Assembly (NCBI RefSeq): GCF_007954365.1
Contig: NZ_VOLO01000001.1
Coordinates: 620,001 to 684,000 of the forward strand
Length of the DNA: 64,000 bases
From: Frigoribacterium sp. ACAM 257
GTDB lineage: Bacteria > Actinomycetota > Actinomycetes > Actinomycetales > Microbacteriaceae
Reading direction: 5' to 3'
The position numbers and the translations under genes are program-made. Below, one piece after another: positions 43,206 through 50,881 of this stretch. The notes under the pieces are model-generated. The model worked only from the letters and a program-made list of their open reading frames with translations. It was not told the DNA's origin and ran no database searches. Within the stretch, counting starts at the first letter, position 1. The number at the start of each line of letters is the position of its first letter.

Positions 43206-44174
43206 GTGACGATCACCGCAGAGGCCCCGCCCGAGGCCCGCCAGAAGCCCGCCCACCGCCCGTACCGGGTGCGCGTCGCGGCCCTGCAGGCCCTGAGCCC
43301 GCACTTCGTCCGCGTGACCTTCACGGGCGACGACCTCGGCGACTTCGGGGTCGACGGCCTCGACCAGCGGATCAAGCTGGTGCTGCCGCTCGAGGCCACC
43401 GGCTACGACACGTTCCCTACCGACGACTGGTGGCCGTCCTGGCGTGCCCTGCCGGCCCACCAGCAGAACGCCTTGCGCACCTACACGGCCCGCGCCGTCC
43501 GGCCGCAGCTCCGCGAGGTCGACGTCGACTTCGTCAGCCACGGCGACCAGGGAGCCGCGGCCGCGTGGCTCGCCCGCACCCGCGTCGGCGACGAGGCGAT
43601 GCTCATCGGCCCCGACGCGACGAGCGGCGTCACCGGCAGCGGCGTCGAGTGGGCGCCCGGCCGTGCGTCGACCGTGATGATCGCCGGCGACGAGACCGCC
43701 GTGCCCGCCATCTCGTCCATCGTCGAGTCGCTGCCGGCCGACGCCAGGGGCTGCGTGTTCCTCGAGGTGCCGACCGCCGGTGACGTACTGCCGCTGGTGG
43801 CGCCGCCCGGCGTGGCCGTGCACTGGCTGCCTCGCTCCGGTGACGGTGCGGCGCAGCACCCGGCCGGTGGCGAGGGCGTCGCCTACGGAGTGCCCTTGCA
43901 GACTGCGGTGCGCGGCTGGACCGCGCGCTACGTGACGGCCTGGCACCGCGGCGTCGACCTGGAAGAGGTCGACATCGAGCACGACATCCTCTGGGACGTC
44001 CCCCAGGGCGAGGCGCAGCACGGCGCGGCCCTGCAGGGTGAGCTGTACGCGTGGCTCGCGGGGGAGGCCGGCGCGATCAAGGCCCTGCGACGGTTCCTCG
44101 TGAGCGAGGTCGGCGTCGACCGCCGCCAGGTCGCCTTCATGGGCTACTGGCGGCTGGGCCGCGCCGAGATGTAG
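43206..44174 (+). CDS. Siderophore-interacting protein (ferric-siderophore reductase, FAD/NAD(P)H)
   Basis: 322 residues. The FAD-binding barrel (about 18-140) has FVRVTFTGDDLGDFGVDGLDQRIKLVLP and RTYTARAVRP, where the RxYTxR motif binds FAD. The NAD(P)H-binding SIP domain (about 155-322) has VMIAGDETAVPAISSIVESLP, LEVPTAGDVLPLV and ELYAWLAGEAGAIKALRRFLVSEVGVDRRQVAFMGYWRLG (conserved spans). These reduce ferric-siderophores to release iron in the cytosol. No siderophore biosynthesis or uptake gene is in the window. Confidence 0.93.
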   Translation: MTITAEAPPEARQKPAHRPYRVRVAALQALSPHFVRVTFTGDDLGDFGVDGLDQRIKLVLPLEATGYDTFPTDDWWPSWRALPAHQQNALRTYTARAVRPQLREVDVDFVSHGDQGAAAAWLARTRVGDEAMLIGPDATSGVTGSGVEWAPGRASTVMIAGDETAVPAISSIVESLPADARGCVFLEVPTAGDVLPLVAPPGVAVHWLPRSGDGAAQHPAGGEGVAYGVPLQTAVRGWTARYVTAWHRGVDLEEVDIEHDILWDVPQGEAQHGAALQGELYAWLAGEAGAIKALRRFLVSEVGVDRRQVAFMGYWRLGRAEM

Positions 44175-44177
44175 CTC

Positions 44178-44192
44178 CCGGCGGCCTGCCGG
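44178..44192. terminator. Short hairpin between convergent genes
   Basis: CCGGC/GCCGG arms (44178-44182, 44188-44192) around a 5-nt loop fill the 18-nt gap between SIP (+) and the SDR (-). It may be a weak terminator; short stem, no T-run. Confidence 0.45.
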
Positions 44193-45014
44193 TCAGACCT
44201 GGGGGTCGACCCCGACGATCTCGCTCGTCCTGTCCCACAGCGCCTCGGCCAGCAGGTCGTCCTGCGCGTGGCGGTGCAGCCGCCCGTGGGGCTTGAGCTG
44301 GTCGAAGTAGGTGCCGTTCTCGACGCTGACCGAGCTCGGGCCCGACAGCTGGATCAGGGGCACGGCGCCCGCGTGGGCCGAGATGCCGTAGTTGCCGTTC
44401 GAGAGCACGTTCGCCATCCGCCACATCGGCGACGACGAGCCGAACGACGTCTTGACGATGCCGGGGTGGAACGAGAACGCCTCCAGTCCGGTGCGCCGCG
44501 CGAGCTCGCGGACGAACAAGATCGTCTCGATCTTGCTCGTGCCGTACTGGCGCCAGCCGCCGAGCCAGGGCCGCTTCGCCCAGTTCAGGTCGTCGAGCCG
44601 GACGCTGCCGAACAGGTTGGCCACGCTGGCCGTCGAGACGACCCGGCCCGAGCTCTCGAGCAGCCGGGGCAGCAGGAGGCGCGTCAGCAGGAACGGAGCC
44701 AGGTGGTTCGACTGCAGGATGCGCTCGTGCCCGTCGTGGCTGAGGCCCCGCTCGCTCACGAGGCCGCCCGCGTTGTTGGCCAGCACGTCGATGCGCGGGT
44801 ACGCCTCGAGCAGCTCGTCCGCGAGGCGGCGCACGTCGTCGAGCCGGTCGTAGTCGGCCAGGAAGGCGCGACCGCCGACCTGGTCGGCGACGGCGCGGGT
44901 GCGCTCGGCGTTGCGGCCGACCACGGCGACCTGCGCGCCTCCCGCGGCGAGCTCGATCGCCGCCTCCCGGCCGATGCCGCTGCTGGCTCCGGTGATGATC
45001 ACGGTGCGGGTCAT
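44193..45014 (-). CDS. Short-chain dehydrogenase, retinol-dehydrogenase-like
   Basis: 273 residues. TGASSGIG at 8-15, NNAGGL, catalytic Ser in VVSTASVANLFGSV, and Tyr/Lys in RQYGTSKIETILF. The pattern DDLNWAKRPWLGGWRQYGTSK is typical of the RDH/WWOX-like subfamily. The substrate is unknown. ATG 45012-45014 overlaps the stop of the HEAVH gene, and that gene overlaps the flavoprotein, so the three form one operon. Confidence 0.88.
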   Translation of the reverse strand: MTRTVIITGASSGIGREAAIELAAGGAQVAVVGRNAERTRAVADQVGGRAFLADYDRLDDVRRLADELLEAYPRIDVLANNAGGLVSERGLSHDGHERILQSNHLAPFLLTRLLLPRLLESSGRVVSTASVANLFGSVRLDDLNWAKRPWLGGWRQYGTSKIETILFVRELARRTGLEAFSFHPGIVKTSFGSSSPMWRMANVLSNGNYGISAHAGAVPLIQLSGPSSVSVENGTYFDQLKPHGRLHRHAQDDLLAEALWDRTSEIVGVDPQV

Positions 45015-45367
45015 CGATAGCCGCCTTCCTCGAGGCCTGCCTCGATCTCGAACCTGTTCGTCAGCGGGTCGCTGCCGGCCAGGAAGTACAGGAACGGCAT
45101 CAGCATGCCGTACTTCTGCCACTGCCTCACGTGGACGGCCTCGTGCTGCAGCACGCGGGGGCCGTCCTTGTCGCGGGTCAGGTAGACCCGTCCGACGCAG
45201 GTGCCGCCCCGCTTGAAGGCCCACCGGGGGAGGCCCCGGCAGACGATCAGGTCGCCCACGACGCGCACCCGGCCGACGCTGAGCGGCACGCCGATCGCGA
45301 GTCCGACCGCGGTCGCCCAGGCACAGCCGAGGCGCGAGACCGGCGAGTCGAGGAGGGGGTTCCTCAC
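45011..45367 (-). CDS. Small HExxH-containing protein (mini-gluzincin-like), 118 aa
   Basis: 118 residues from GTG 45365-45367 (VRNPLLDSPVSRLGCAWATAVGL). It has a membrane-like N-terminal stretch (about 12-30), an arginine-rich middle with CRGLPRWAFKRGGTCVGRVYLTRD, and then the zinc-protease motif HEAVH in RVLQHEAVHVRQWQKYG. A downstream acidic cluster NRFEIEAGLEEGG could hold the third ligand. It resembles DUF4157-like mini-proteins, which are not all active peptidases. Function unknown. Confidence 0.72.
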   Translation of the reverse strand: MRNPLLDSPVSRLGCAWATAVGLAIGVPLSVGRVRVVGDLIVCRGLPRWAFKRGGTCVGRVYLTRDKDGPRVLQHEAVHVRQWQKYGMLMPFLYFLAGSDPLTNRFEIEAGLEEGGYR

Positions 45368-46764
45368 GGACGCCCGTAGGCGTCGAGCAGGCGCAGCCAG
45401 ATCTCGCTCACCGTCGGGTAGGCGGGGACGGCGTGCCAGAGGCGGTCGATCGGCACCTCGCCGACCACGGCGATCGTGGCGGCCTGGAGCAGCTCGGCGA
45501 CGTCGGGCCCGACGAAGGTCGCGCCCACGATCACCTTGCGGCTCTCGTCCACGACGATCCGCGCGTGCCCCTCGTAGTCGTCCGAGTGCAGGGCCGCCCC
45601 GGCGACGCCGGCGAGGTCGTAGTCGACGACCTTCACGTCGATGCCGCGCTTCTCGGCGGCGTCCGCGGTGAGGCCGACGCTCGCGACCTCGGGGTCGGTG
45701 AACGTCACCTGGGGAACGGCGGCGTCGTCCGCGGTCGCGACGTGGGCGCCCCACGGCTCGGTCTTCAGCTCACGGCCGAGGGCGCGGGCAGCGATGACCT
45801 CGCCGGCCGCTCGGGCCTGGTACTTGCCCTGGTGGGTGAGCAGTGCACGGTGGTTGACGTCGCCGACGCCGTAGAGCCAGTCGGTGCCGTGCACGAGCAG
45901 CGTGTCGTCCACCTGCAGCCAGTCGCCGGGCTCGATGCCCACGTTCTCGAGGCCGAGGTCGGAGGTGCGCGGCACACGGCCCGTCGCGACGAGGATCTCG
46001 TCGGCGATCACGACGCTGCCGTCGTCGAGGGTGACCTCGACCGTGTCGTGCTCGGTCCGGAGGACGGAGGCGGGGGACGAGCCTGTGCGCACGTCGACGC
46101 CTCGCTCGCGGAGGCTCTTGCCGACCAGCTCGCCGGCGAAGGGCTCCTGGCCGCCCAGCAGGCCGCTGCGGGCGATGACCGTCACCGTCGAGCCGAGGCC
46201 CTGGTAGGCGGTCGCCATCTCGAGGGCGACGACGCCGCCTCCGACGATGACGAGGCTCTGCGGCACCGTCTGGGCGCTGGTCGCCTCGCGGCTCGTCCAC
46301 GGGCGGGCCTCGGCCAGGCCGGGCACGTCGGGGAGCAGGGCGGTGGAGCCGGTGGCCGCGACCACGGCATGTCGGGCGGTGTGCACGGTCCCGTCGACCG
46401 TCACCTCCTTGACGCCGGTGATGATCGCGTGGCCCCGGAGCAGGGCGATGCCCGCGCCCTCGACCCAGTCGGCCTGTCCCGAGTCGTCCCAGCCGCTCGT
46501 GAACGAGTCGCGTCGGCGCAGCACCGCGGCGACGTCGACGTCGCCGGTCACGGCCTGGGCCGCGCCCCCGACGGACTTCGCGGCCCGGATGACCGAGGTC
46601 GAGCGGAGCAGGGCCTTGGACGGCATGCAGGCCCAGTACGAGCACTCGCCGCCGATCAGCTCGGCCTCGACGAGGGCCACCTCCAGCCCGCTGCGGGTGG
46701 CGTAGTCCGCCACGTTCTCGCCGACCGCGCCGGCTCCGATCACGATGAGGTCATAAGTCGTCAT
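45364..46764 (-). CDS. Pyridine nucleotide-disulfide oxidoreductase, LpdA-like quinone-reductase type
   Basis: 466 residues. FAD loop VIGAGAVGENVADYA, redox pair Cys41/Cys46 in GGECSYWACMPSK, NAD loop VIVGGGVVALEMATAYQ and dimer domain from TFTDPEVASVG. At the C-terminus, where lipoamide dehydrogenases have HxHPTxSE, this protein has HAVPAYPTVSE, so the catalytic His is replaced by Tyr. Mycobacterial LpdA, which also departs from the standard active site, is known as a quinone reductase, so a lipoamide role is unlikely. TACCGT lies 7 nt before the ATG on the minus strand. It heads a three-gene operon. Confidence 0.85.
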   Translation of the reverse strand: MTTYDLIVIGAGAVGENVADYATRSGLEVALVEAELIGGECSYWACMPSKALLRSTSVIRAAKSVGGAAQAVTGDVDVAAVLRRRDSFTSGWDDSGQADWVEGAGIALLRGHAIITGVKEVTVDGTVHTARHAVVAATGSTALLPDVPGLAEARPWTSREATSAQTVPQSLVIVGGGVVALEMATAYQGLGSTVTVIARSGLLGGQEPFAGELVGKSLRERGVDVRTGSSPASVLRTEHDTVEVTLDDGSVVIADEILVATGRVPRTSDLGLENVGIEPGDWLQVDDTLLVHGTDWLYGVGDVNHRALLTHQGKYQARAAGEVIAARALGRELKTEPWGAHVATADDAAVPQVTFTDPEVASVGLTADAAEKRGIDVKVVDYDLAGVAGAALHSDDYEGHARIVVDESRKVIVGATFVGPDVAELLQAATIAVVGEVPIDRLWHAVPAYPTVSEIWLRLLDAYGRP

Positions 46765-46935
46765 GGCTCAGACGGTAGTCCTGCGGGCCTGTCGAGCACC
46801 GGGGGAGTCCCCGGGGCGCACATGCACGATCGCTGTACGATTTCTGAGTACTGCGTGACAGGCGGGGACGCGACGGGCCCCGAGGCGTACGGTGCTGGAA
46901 AAGGCGCAGACAGCGCCTGTAGCGAGGAGGTCACC

Positions 46936-47106
46936 ATGGGACTCGACGACAAGATCAAGAACGCCGCTCAGGACATCGCCGGTAAGGCGAAGGAGGCCAT
47001 CGGAGACCGCAAGGGCGACGACAGCCTCAAGGCCGAAGGTCAGAAGGACCAGGCCGGCGCGTCCGCCAAGAAGGTCGGCGAAGGCGTCAAGGACGTCTTC
47101 AAGTAG
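46936..47106 (+). CDS. CsbD family stress-response protein
   Basis: 56 residues, MGLDDKIKNAAQDIAGKAKEA.. with the Lys/Ala/Gly-rich, helical CsbD pattern and GQKDQAG. In other bacteria CsbD is a general-stress protein. The ATG follows GAGGAGG, a perfect ribosome site. TACGAT near 46836 is a possible -10. A 6-bp hairpin (AGGCGC/GCGCCT, 46902-46918) lies in the leader. Intrinsically disordered, so no catalytic residues are expected. Confidence 0.9.
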   Translation: MGLDDKIKNAAQDIAGKAKEAIGDRKGDDSLKAEGQKDQAGASAKKVGEGVKDVFK

Positions 47107-47125
47107 GTCGATCCGCCTCGTTCTC

Positions 47126-47157
47126 GAGCCCGTCTTCCCTCAGGGGGAGGCGGGCTC
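47126..47157. terminator. Hairpin after csbD
   Basis: GAGCCCG (47126-47132) pairs with CGGGCTC (47151-47157), with an inner TTCCC/GGGGA pairing. It lies 20 nt after the csbD stop, before the convergent enoyl-CoA hydratase gene. Confidence 0.75.
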
Positions 47158-47228
47158 CTGCGTGTCCGGGGCCCGCGGCGTCCGGTCTCGTCGTCGTCTG
47201 CGCTGCGGAGGGCGACACGAGGAGGCGG

Positions 47229-48050
47229 TCAGTCGCCCTCGTACTCCGCCGTCGTCCTCGAGAGGAACGCCTCCATGCCCCGGCGCGCGTCCCCGGTCCG
47301 CATGAGCCGCACGAGCTCCGGCTGCAGCTGCGCCTCCGCGGCGGCGTCGCCCTCCCGCACCGCCAGCCGGGCGGAGGCCAGCGTCGCCTGCACGGCCAAC
47401 GGCGCCTGGGCGGCGATGCGGTGCGCGAGCTCGAGGCCGCGGGTGCGGGCCTCGCCCTCGGGGACGACCTCCTGCACGAGCCCGATGCGCCGCGCCTCCT
47501 CGGCGTCGAACAGGTCGCCGGTGAGCATCCAGCGCATCGCGTCCCCCCAGCCGACCCGGCGGGGGAGCCGGATCGTGGCCCCGCCGAACGGGAGGATCGC
47601 GCGGCTCACCTCGATCTGCCCGAAGCGGGTGCCGACCTCGGCCACGACGACGTCGCTCGCGAGGGCGAGCTCGACCCCGAGCGTGAGGCAGGTGCCCTGC
47701 ACGGCGGCGACGACGGGCTTCGTGAGCGCGCGCCCCTCGACCTGCCAGGGGTGCAGCCCGCCCTCGGGCACGACGTCGAGCCCGTCGTCGCCGACTGCCG
47801 GGGCGACGTCCCCGAGGTCGAGGCCCGCCGTGAAGTGCTCGCCGTGGCCGACGAGCAGGCCGGCCCGCAGGTCGGGGTCGCGGTCGAGCAGGCCGTAGGC
47901 GAGCGAGAGCTCGCGGAGCATCCGCAGGTCGGCCGCGTTCCGTTTCTCGGGGCGGTCGAGGCCGATGACGAGCACGTGGCCGTCGCGCTCGACGGAGACG
48001 CGTTGCCGGTCCTCGCCGACGGGTCCGTCGTCCTTCCCGCCCGCGCTCAT
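47229..48050 (-). CDS. Enoyl-CoA hydratase/isomerase family protein
   Basis: 273 residues of the crotonase fold. LVIGLDRPEKRNAADLRMLREL at the N-terminus, oxyanion-hole half HFTAGLDLGDVAP, and second half KPVVAAVQGTCLTLGVELALASDVVVAE. Family glutamates: the first is changed to Val in LGVELA, the second is in ILPFGGATIRLPRRVGWGDAMRWMLTGD. The exact reaction is uncertain. ATG 48048-48050 overlaps the arginase-fold gene stop. Confidence 0.87.
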   Translation of the reverse strand: MSAGGKDDGPVGEDRQRVSVERDGHVLVIGLDRPEKRNAADLRMLRELSLAYGLLDRDPDLRAGLLVGHGEHFTAGLDLGDVAPAVGDDGLDVVPEGGLHPWQVEGRALTKPVVAAVQGTCLTLGVELALASDVVVAEVGTRFGQIEVSRAILPFGGATIRLPRRVGWGDAMRWMLTGDLFDAEEARRIGLVQEVVPEGEARTRGLELAHRIAAQAPLAVQATLASARLAVREGDAAAEAQLQPELVRLMRTGDARRGMEAFLSRTTAEYEGD

Positions 48051-48874
48051 CGGGCGAGCGCCCCGACGACGCGGAGGATGGTGCCCATGTCGTCGGCCGC
48101 GGCGGCCGAGTCGACAGGGGCGAACGAGCAGATGCCGGCCCCGACGAGCGCGAAGCGCTCCTTGAGGGCGGTGATCGTCGCGATCAGGACGGCAGGGTCG
48201 AGGCCGAACGGCACGGGCTCGAGCAGCCCGTCGAGGGTTCCCGGGTCGAGCACGTCGAGGTCGACGTGGACGTAGACCTCGGTCGCGCCCGTCGCGGCGA
48301 CGGCCTCGACCACCTCCTCGGGGGTGAGGTCGAGCGACGAGACCGTGCGGACCCGGCGGCTCTCGACCCAGGTGTCCTCGGCGTCGTCGTAGGTGCGGCT
48401 GCCGGCCAGCACGATCCGGCCGGGCTCCAGACGCCGGGCGCCAGGGCCGGCCTCGAGAGCGCCGAGCTCGTCGGTCCCGTCGCCGGTCAGGGCGCGCAGC
48501 ACCATCCCGCTGAAGGCACCGCTCTCGCTGGTGCGCGGGCTGTGCAGGTCGGGGTGCGCGTCGAACCAGACGACGGCGGTGTCGGGGCCCAGCGCGTGCT
48601 GCACCGCTGCGTACTCCACGCCGCAGTCGCCGCCCACGACGAGGGCCGGCGACGCCCCGGCCTCGAGCTCGCGACGGAGGGACGCGGCGACGGCCACGAC
48701 CGACGAGAACCTGTGCACCCGGGTGCCGAGCGAGTCCCCGGCGCCGACCGGCACCTCCACCACGGTGGTCGACTTCGTGGGCAGGTCGCCGAGCACGGCG
48801 TACGCCCCCTCGGCGAGCCGCATCGCCCTCGACGACGGTGAACCCTGCCACTGCGGAACCACGACGAACCTCAT
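48047..48874 (-). CDS. Arginase-fold (ureohydrolase) family protein with atypical metal site
   Basis: 275 residues. The ureohydrolase motifs are present: VVGGDCGVEYA (81-84), WFDAHPDLHSP (Asp105, His107, Asp109) and VHVDLDVLDPG. In standard arginases motif 1 is GGDHS and its His binds Mn; here it is GGDC, so this ligand is Cys. Typical cases such as agmatinase or formimidoylglutamase keep the His. Activity may be changed or lost. CAGACT lies 7 nt before the ATG, a leaderless-box variant. It is co-transcribed with the enoyl-CoA hydratase gene. Confidence 0.85.
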   Translation of the reverse strand: MRFVVVPQWQGSPSSRAMRLAEGAYAVLGDLPTKSTTVVEVPVGAGDSLGTRVHRFSSVVAVAASLRRELEAGASPALVVGGDCGVEYAAVQHALGPDTAVVWFDAHPDLHSPRTSESGAFSGMVLRALTGDGTDELGALEAGPGARRLEPGRIVLAGSRTYDDAEDTWVESRRVRTVSSLDLTPEEVVEAVAATGATEVYVHVDLDVLDPGTLDGLLEPVPFGLDPAVLIATITALKERFALVGAGICSFAPVDSAAAADDMGTILRVVGALAR

Positions 48875-48931
48875 GCGCGTGAGTCTGGCACAGGGCGGTC
48901 CGCCGAGCGCCGGGGCCTGCTCACCGTGTGG

Positions 48932-50044
48932 TCAGGAGGTGCTCGCCGCCCGGTGGTCACGACCAGCTCGGCGCCAGGGCGTGCTGACGCTGGCGACGAG
49001 CCGCTCGAGCGGGCCGCGTCCGACGAACCGGCGCCAGAGCACGGCCCAGGCGAGGGTGAGGACGATCGCCGCGACCAGCCAGCCGAGGGGCAGGCCGTAA
49101 CGGCCGCCGTCGAGTCGGTAGAGCGTGAAGAGGGGAGCAGTCAGCACCAGGTGCGCCGCGTAGATCGTGAGCGGCTGGCTGCCGACGGCGGCGAGCGGCG
49201 AGAGGCCCGTCGCGAGGAGGCGTCCGCCGGGCCAGGCAGGCCGGGTGGCGAGCAGCAGCAGGCCGACGACGGCCAGGGCCGTGCCGCCCGATCCGACGAT
49301 CTCCGCCGGTGCGCCCTCGTGCGCCGCCGGGTCGAGGGCAGGCCACGAGGAGGCGCCCGGCAGCCACCGGGACCCGTAGCCGACGACCGCCGCCACGGTC
49401 CCCCCGACCAGCAGGACGACTCCGGTGCGCAGCCGACGAAGGTCGCTCCGGGCGGCGGCGAGACCGACGAGCAGGAAGGGCAGCCAGACGAGCGCCGGGT
49501 ACGAGCCGACGAGCAGGGCGTCCTGTGCCAGGCCCACGATCCCGCCCGCGAGCGGACTGCCGAGGTTCGTCACGGGCACCTGGTCGGCGAGCCACGGGGC
49601 GACGACCGTCACGACCGCGGCCAGCGCGAGGAGCACCGCCCGCGGCGCGAAGAGGACGAAGGCGAGCAGCGCGAACATCACGCCGTAGTAGGGCAGGATC
49701 ACGAGGACGTACTCGTTCCAGGCCTGCAGCACGAGGCCGAGCAGCACGAGGACCGCGGCCCGGATCAGCACGGAGCCGACGACCGGGGCGCGGCCTCCCC
49801 GTGCCGTCGGGCGCGACCCGCCCGACGAGAGTCCCAGCGAGATGCCCGCGAGGGTGGCGAACAGGATCGCCGAGCGGCCGTCGAAGACGCGCTCGTCGAG
49901 CTCCGCCCGCGGCCACATGTGCGCCGCGAACATGCCGAGCACCGCCAGCCCCCGCGCGACGTCGACCGCGACGACGCGCGACGCCCCGCCGCCCGGCCGG
50001 TGGACGGCGGGAGGCGGGGCGAGGGAGCCGGAGGCGGTGGTCAC
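48932..50044 (-). CDS. Polytopic membrane protein, heparan-alpha-glucosaminide N-acetyltransferase/DUF418-like
   Basis: 370 residues with about 9-10 membrane segments. The N-terminus has VVAVDVARGLAVLGMFAAHMWP, the conserved first-helix motif of DUF1624/DUF418 acyltransferase-like proteins. AVGSQPLTIYAAHLVL near the C-terminus is the DUF418 mark. An acyl transfer role at the membrane is likely. The start GTG 50044 overlaps the pspA stop (GTGA), linking it to the envelope-stress gene. Confidence 0.82.
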   Translation of the reverse strand: MTTASGSLAPPPAVHRPGGGASRVVAVDVARGLAVLGMFAAHMWPRAELDERVFDGRSAILFATLAGISLGLSSGGSRPTARGGRAPVVGSVLIRAAVLVLLGLVLQAWNEYVLVILPYYGVMFALLAFVLFAPRAVLLALAAVVTVVAPWLADQVPVTNLGSPLAGGIVGLAQDALLVGSYPALVWLPFLLVGLAAARSDLRRLRTGVVLLVGGTVAAVVGYGSRWLPGASSWPALDPAAHEGAPAEIVGSGGTALAVVGLLLLATRPAWPGGRLLATGLSPLAAVGSQPLTIYAAHLVLTAPLFTLYRLDGGRYGLPLGWLVAAIVLTLAWAVLWRRFVGRGPLERLVASVSTPWRRAGRDHRAASTS

Positions 50045-50763
50045 GCGTCGAGCGCGCCCAGCTTCAGCGCGGCCAGGCGCGCGTCGACCTCGGTCTGCTG
50101 GTCGAGGTCCTCGAGGCCCTCGAACTGCGCGTCGAGGCTGGACGCGGCGAGCTCCTGCTGGCCCAGCACCTTCGCCTCCTCACGACGGACCTTGTCCTCG
50201 AAGCGACCGATCTCGCTGGTCGGGTCGAGCACGTCCATGCTGCCGAGGGCGTCGGCGACCTGCGACTGCGCGGCCGCGGTCTTCGACCGGGCGACGAGCT
50301 CGTTGCGCTTCGAGTCGAGCTGGTCGAGCTTCGACCGCATGCCCGTGAGGCCGGCCTTCAGCTTGTCGACGACGACCGTCTGCGAGGCGATCGTCGGCTC
50401 GGCGTCCTTCGCCTCCTTCTCGGACGAGATCTGCTTGCCGAGGGCGACCTTGGCGAGCGCGTCGAACTTGTCCGCGTCGGCGGCGTTGCCGGACGTGCGG
50501 AGCTGGTCGGCCTTGTTGCTGGCGGCGAGTGCCTTGCGCTCCCAGTCGGCGGCCGCGGCGACGTCCTCCGCGTGGTCCTGCTCGAGCAGCCGCAGGTTGC
50601 CGATCGTCTGGGCCACGGCCGACTCCGCCTCGGCGATGCTGTTCGTGTAGTCGCGCACCATCTGGTCGAGCATCAGGGCAGGATCTTCCGCCTGGTCGAG
50701 CAGGGCGTTGATGTTGGCGCGGGTCAGCTGTGCGATCCGGCCGAAGATGGACTGCTTCGCCAT
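50041..50763 (-). CDS. pspA: PspA/IM30 family protein
   Basis: 240 residues, almost wholly coiled coil. FGRIAQLTRANINALLDQAEDPALMLDQMVRDYTNSIAEAESAVAQTIGNLRLLEQD is the conserved N-terminal helix pair (residues about 7-65). PspA binds and stabilises damaged membranes. The C-terminal helix is also present (AQFEGLEDLDQQTEVDARLAALK). ATG 50761-50763 follows GAGGACACC. It lies 118 nt after the TPM gene on the same strand. Confidence 0.93.
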   Translation of the reverse strand: MAKQSIFGRIAQLTRANINALLDQAEDPALMLDQMVRDYTNSIAEAESAVAQTIGNLRLLEQDHAEDVAAAADWERKALAASNKADQLRTSGNAADADKFDALAKVALGKQISSEKEAKDAEPTIASQTVVVDKLKAGLTGMRSKLDQLDSKRNELVARSKTAAAQSQVADALGSMDVLDPTSEIGRFEDKVRREEAKVLGQQELAASSLDAQFEGLEDLDQQTEVDARLAALKLGALDA

Positions 50764-50881
50764 GGTGGTGTCCTCTCGTGGGTGGTGCGTCGATCCCGCC
50801 GGGCGGCGCCCGCCGGGGAGTCTGGTCGTGCTCGTGCTCGTGCTCATGGTCGTCGTCTGCGTCAGGGCTGCGCGGCCTCGG

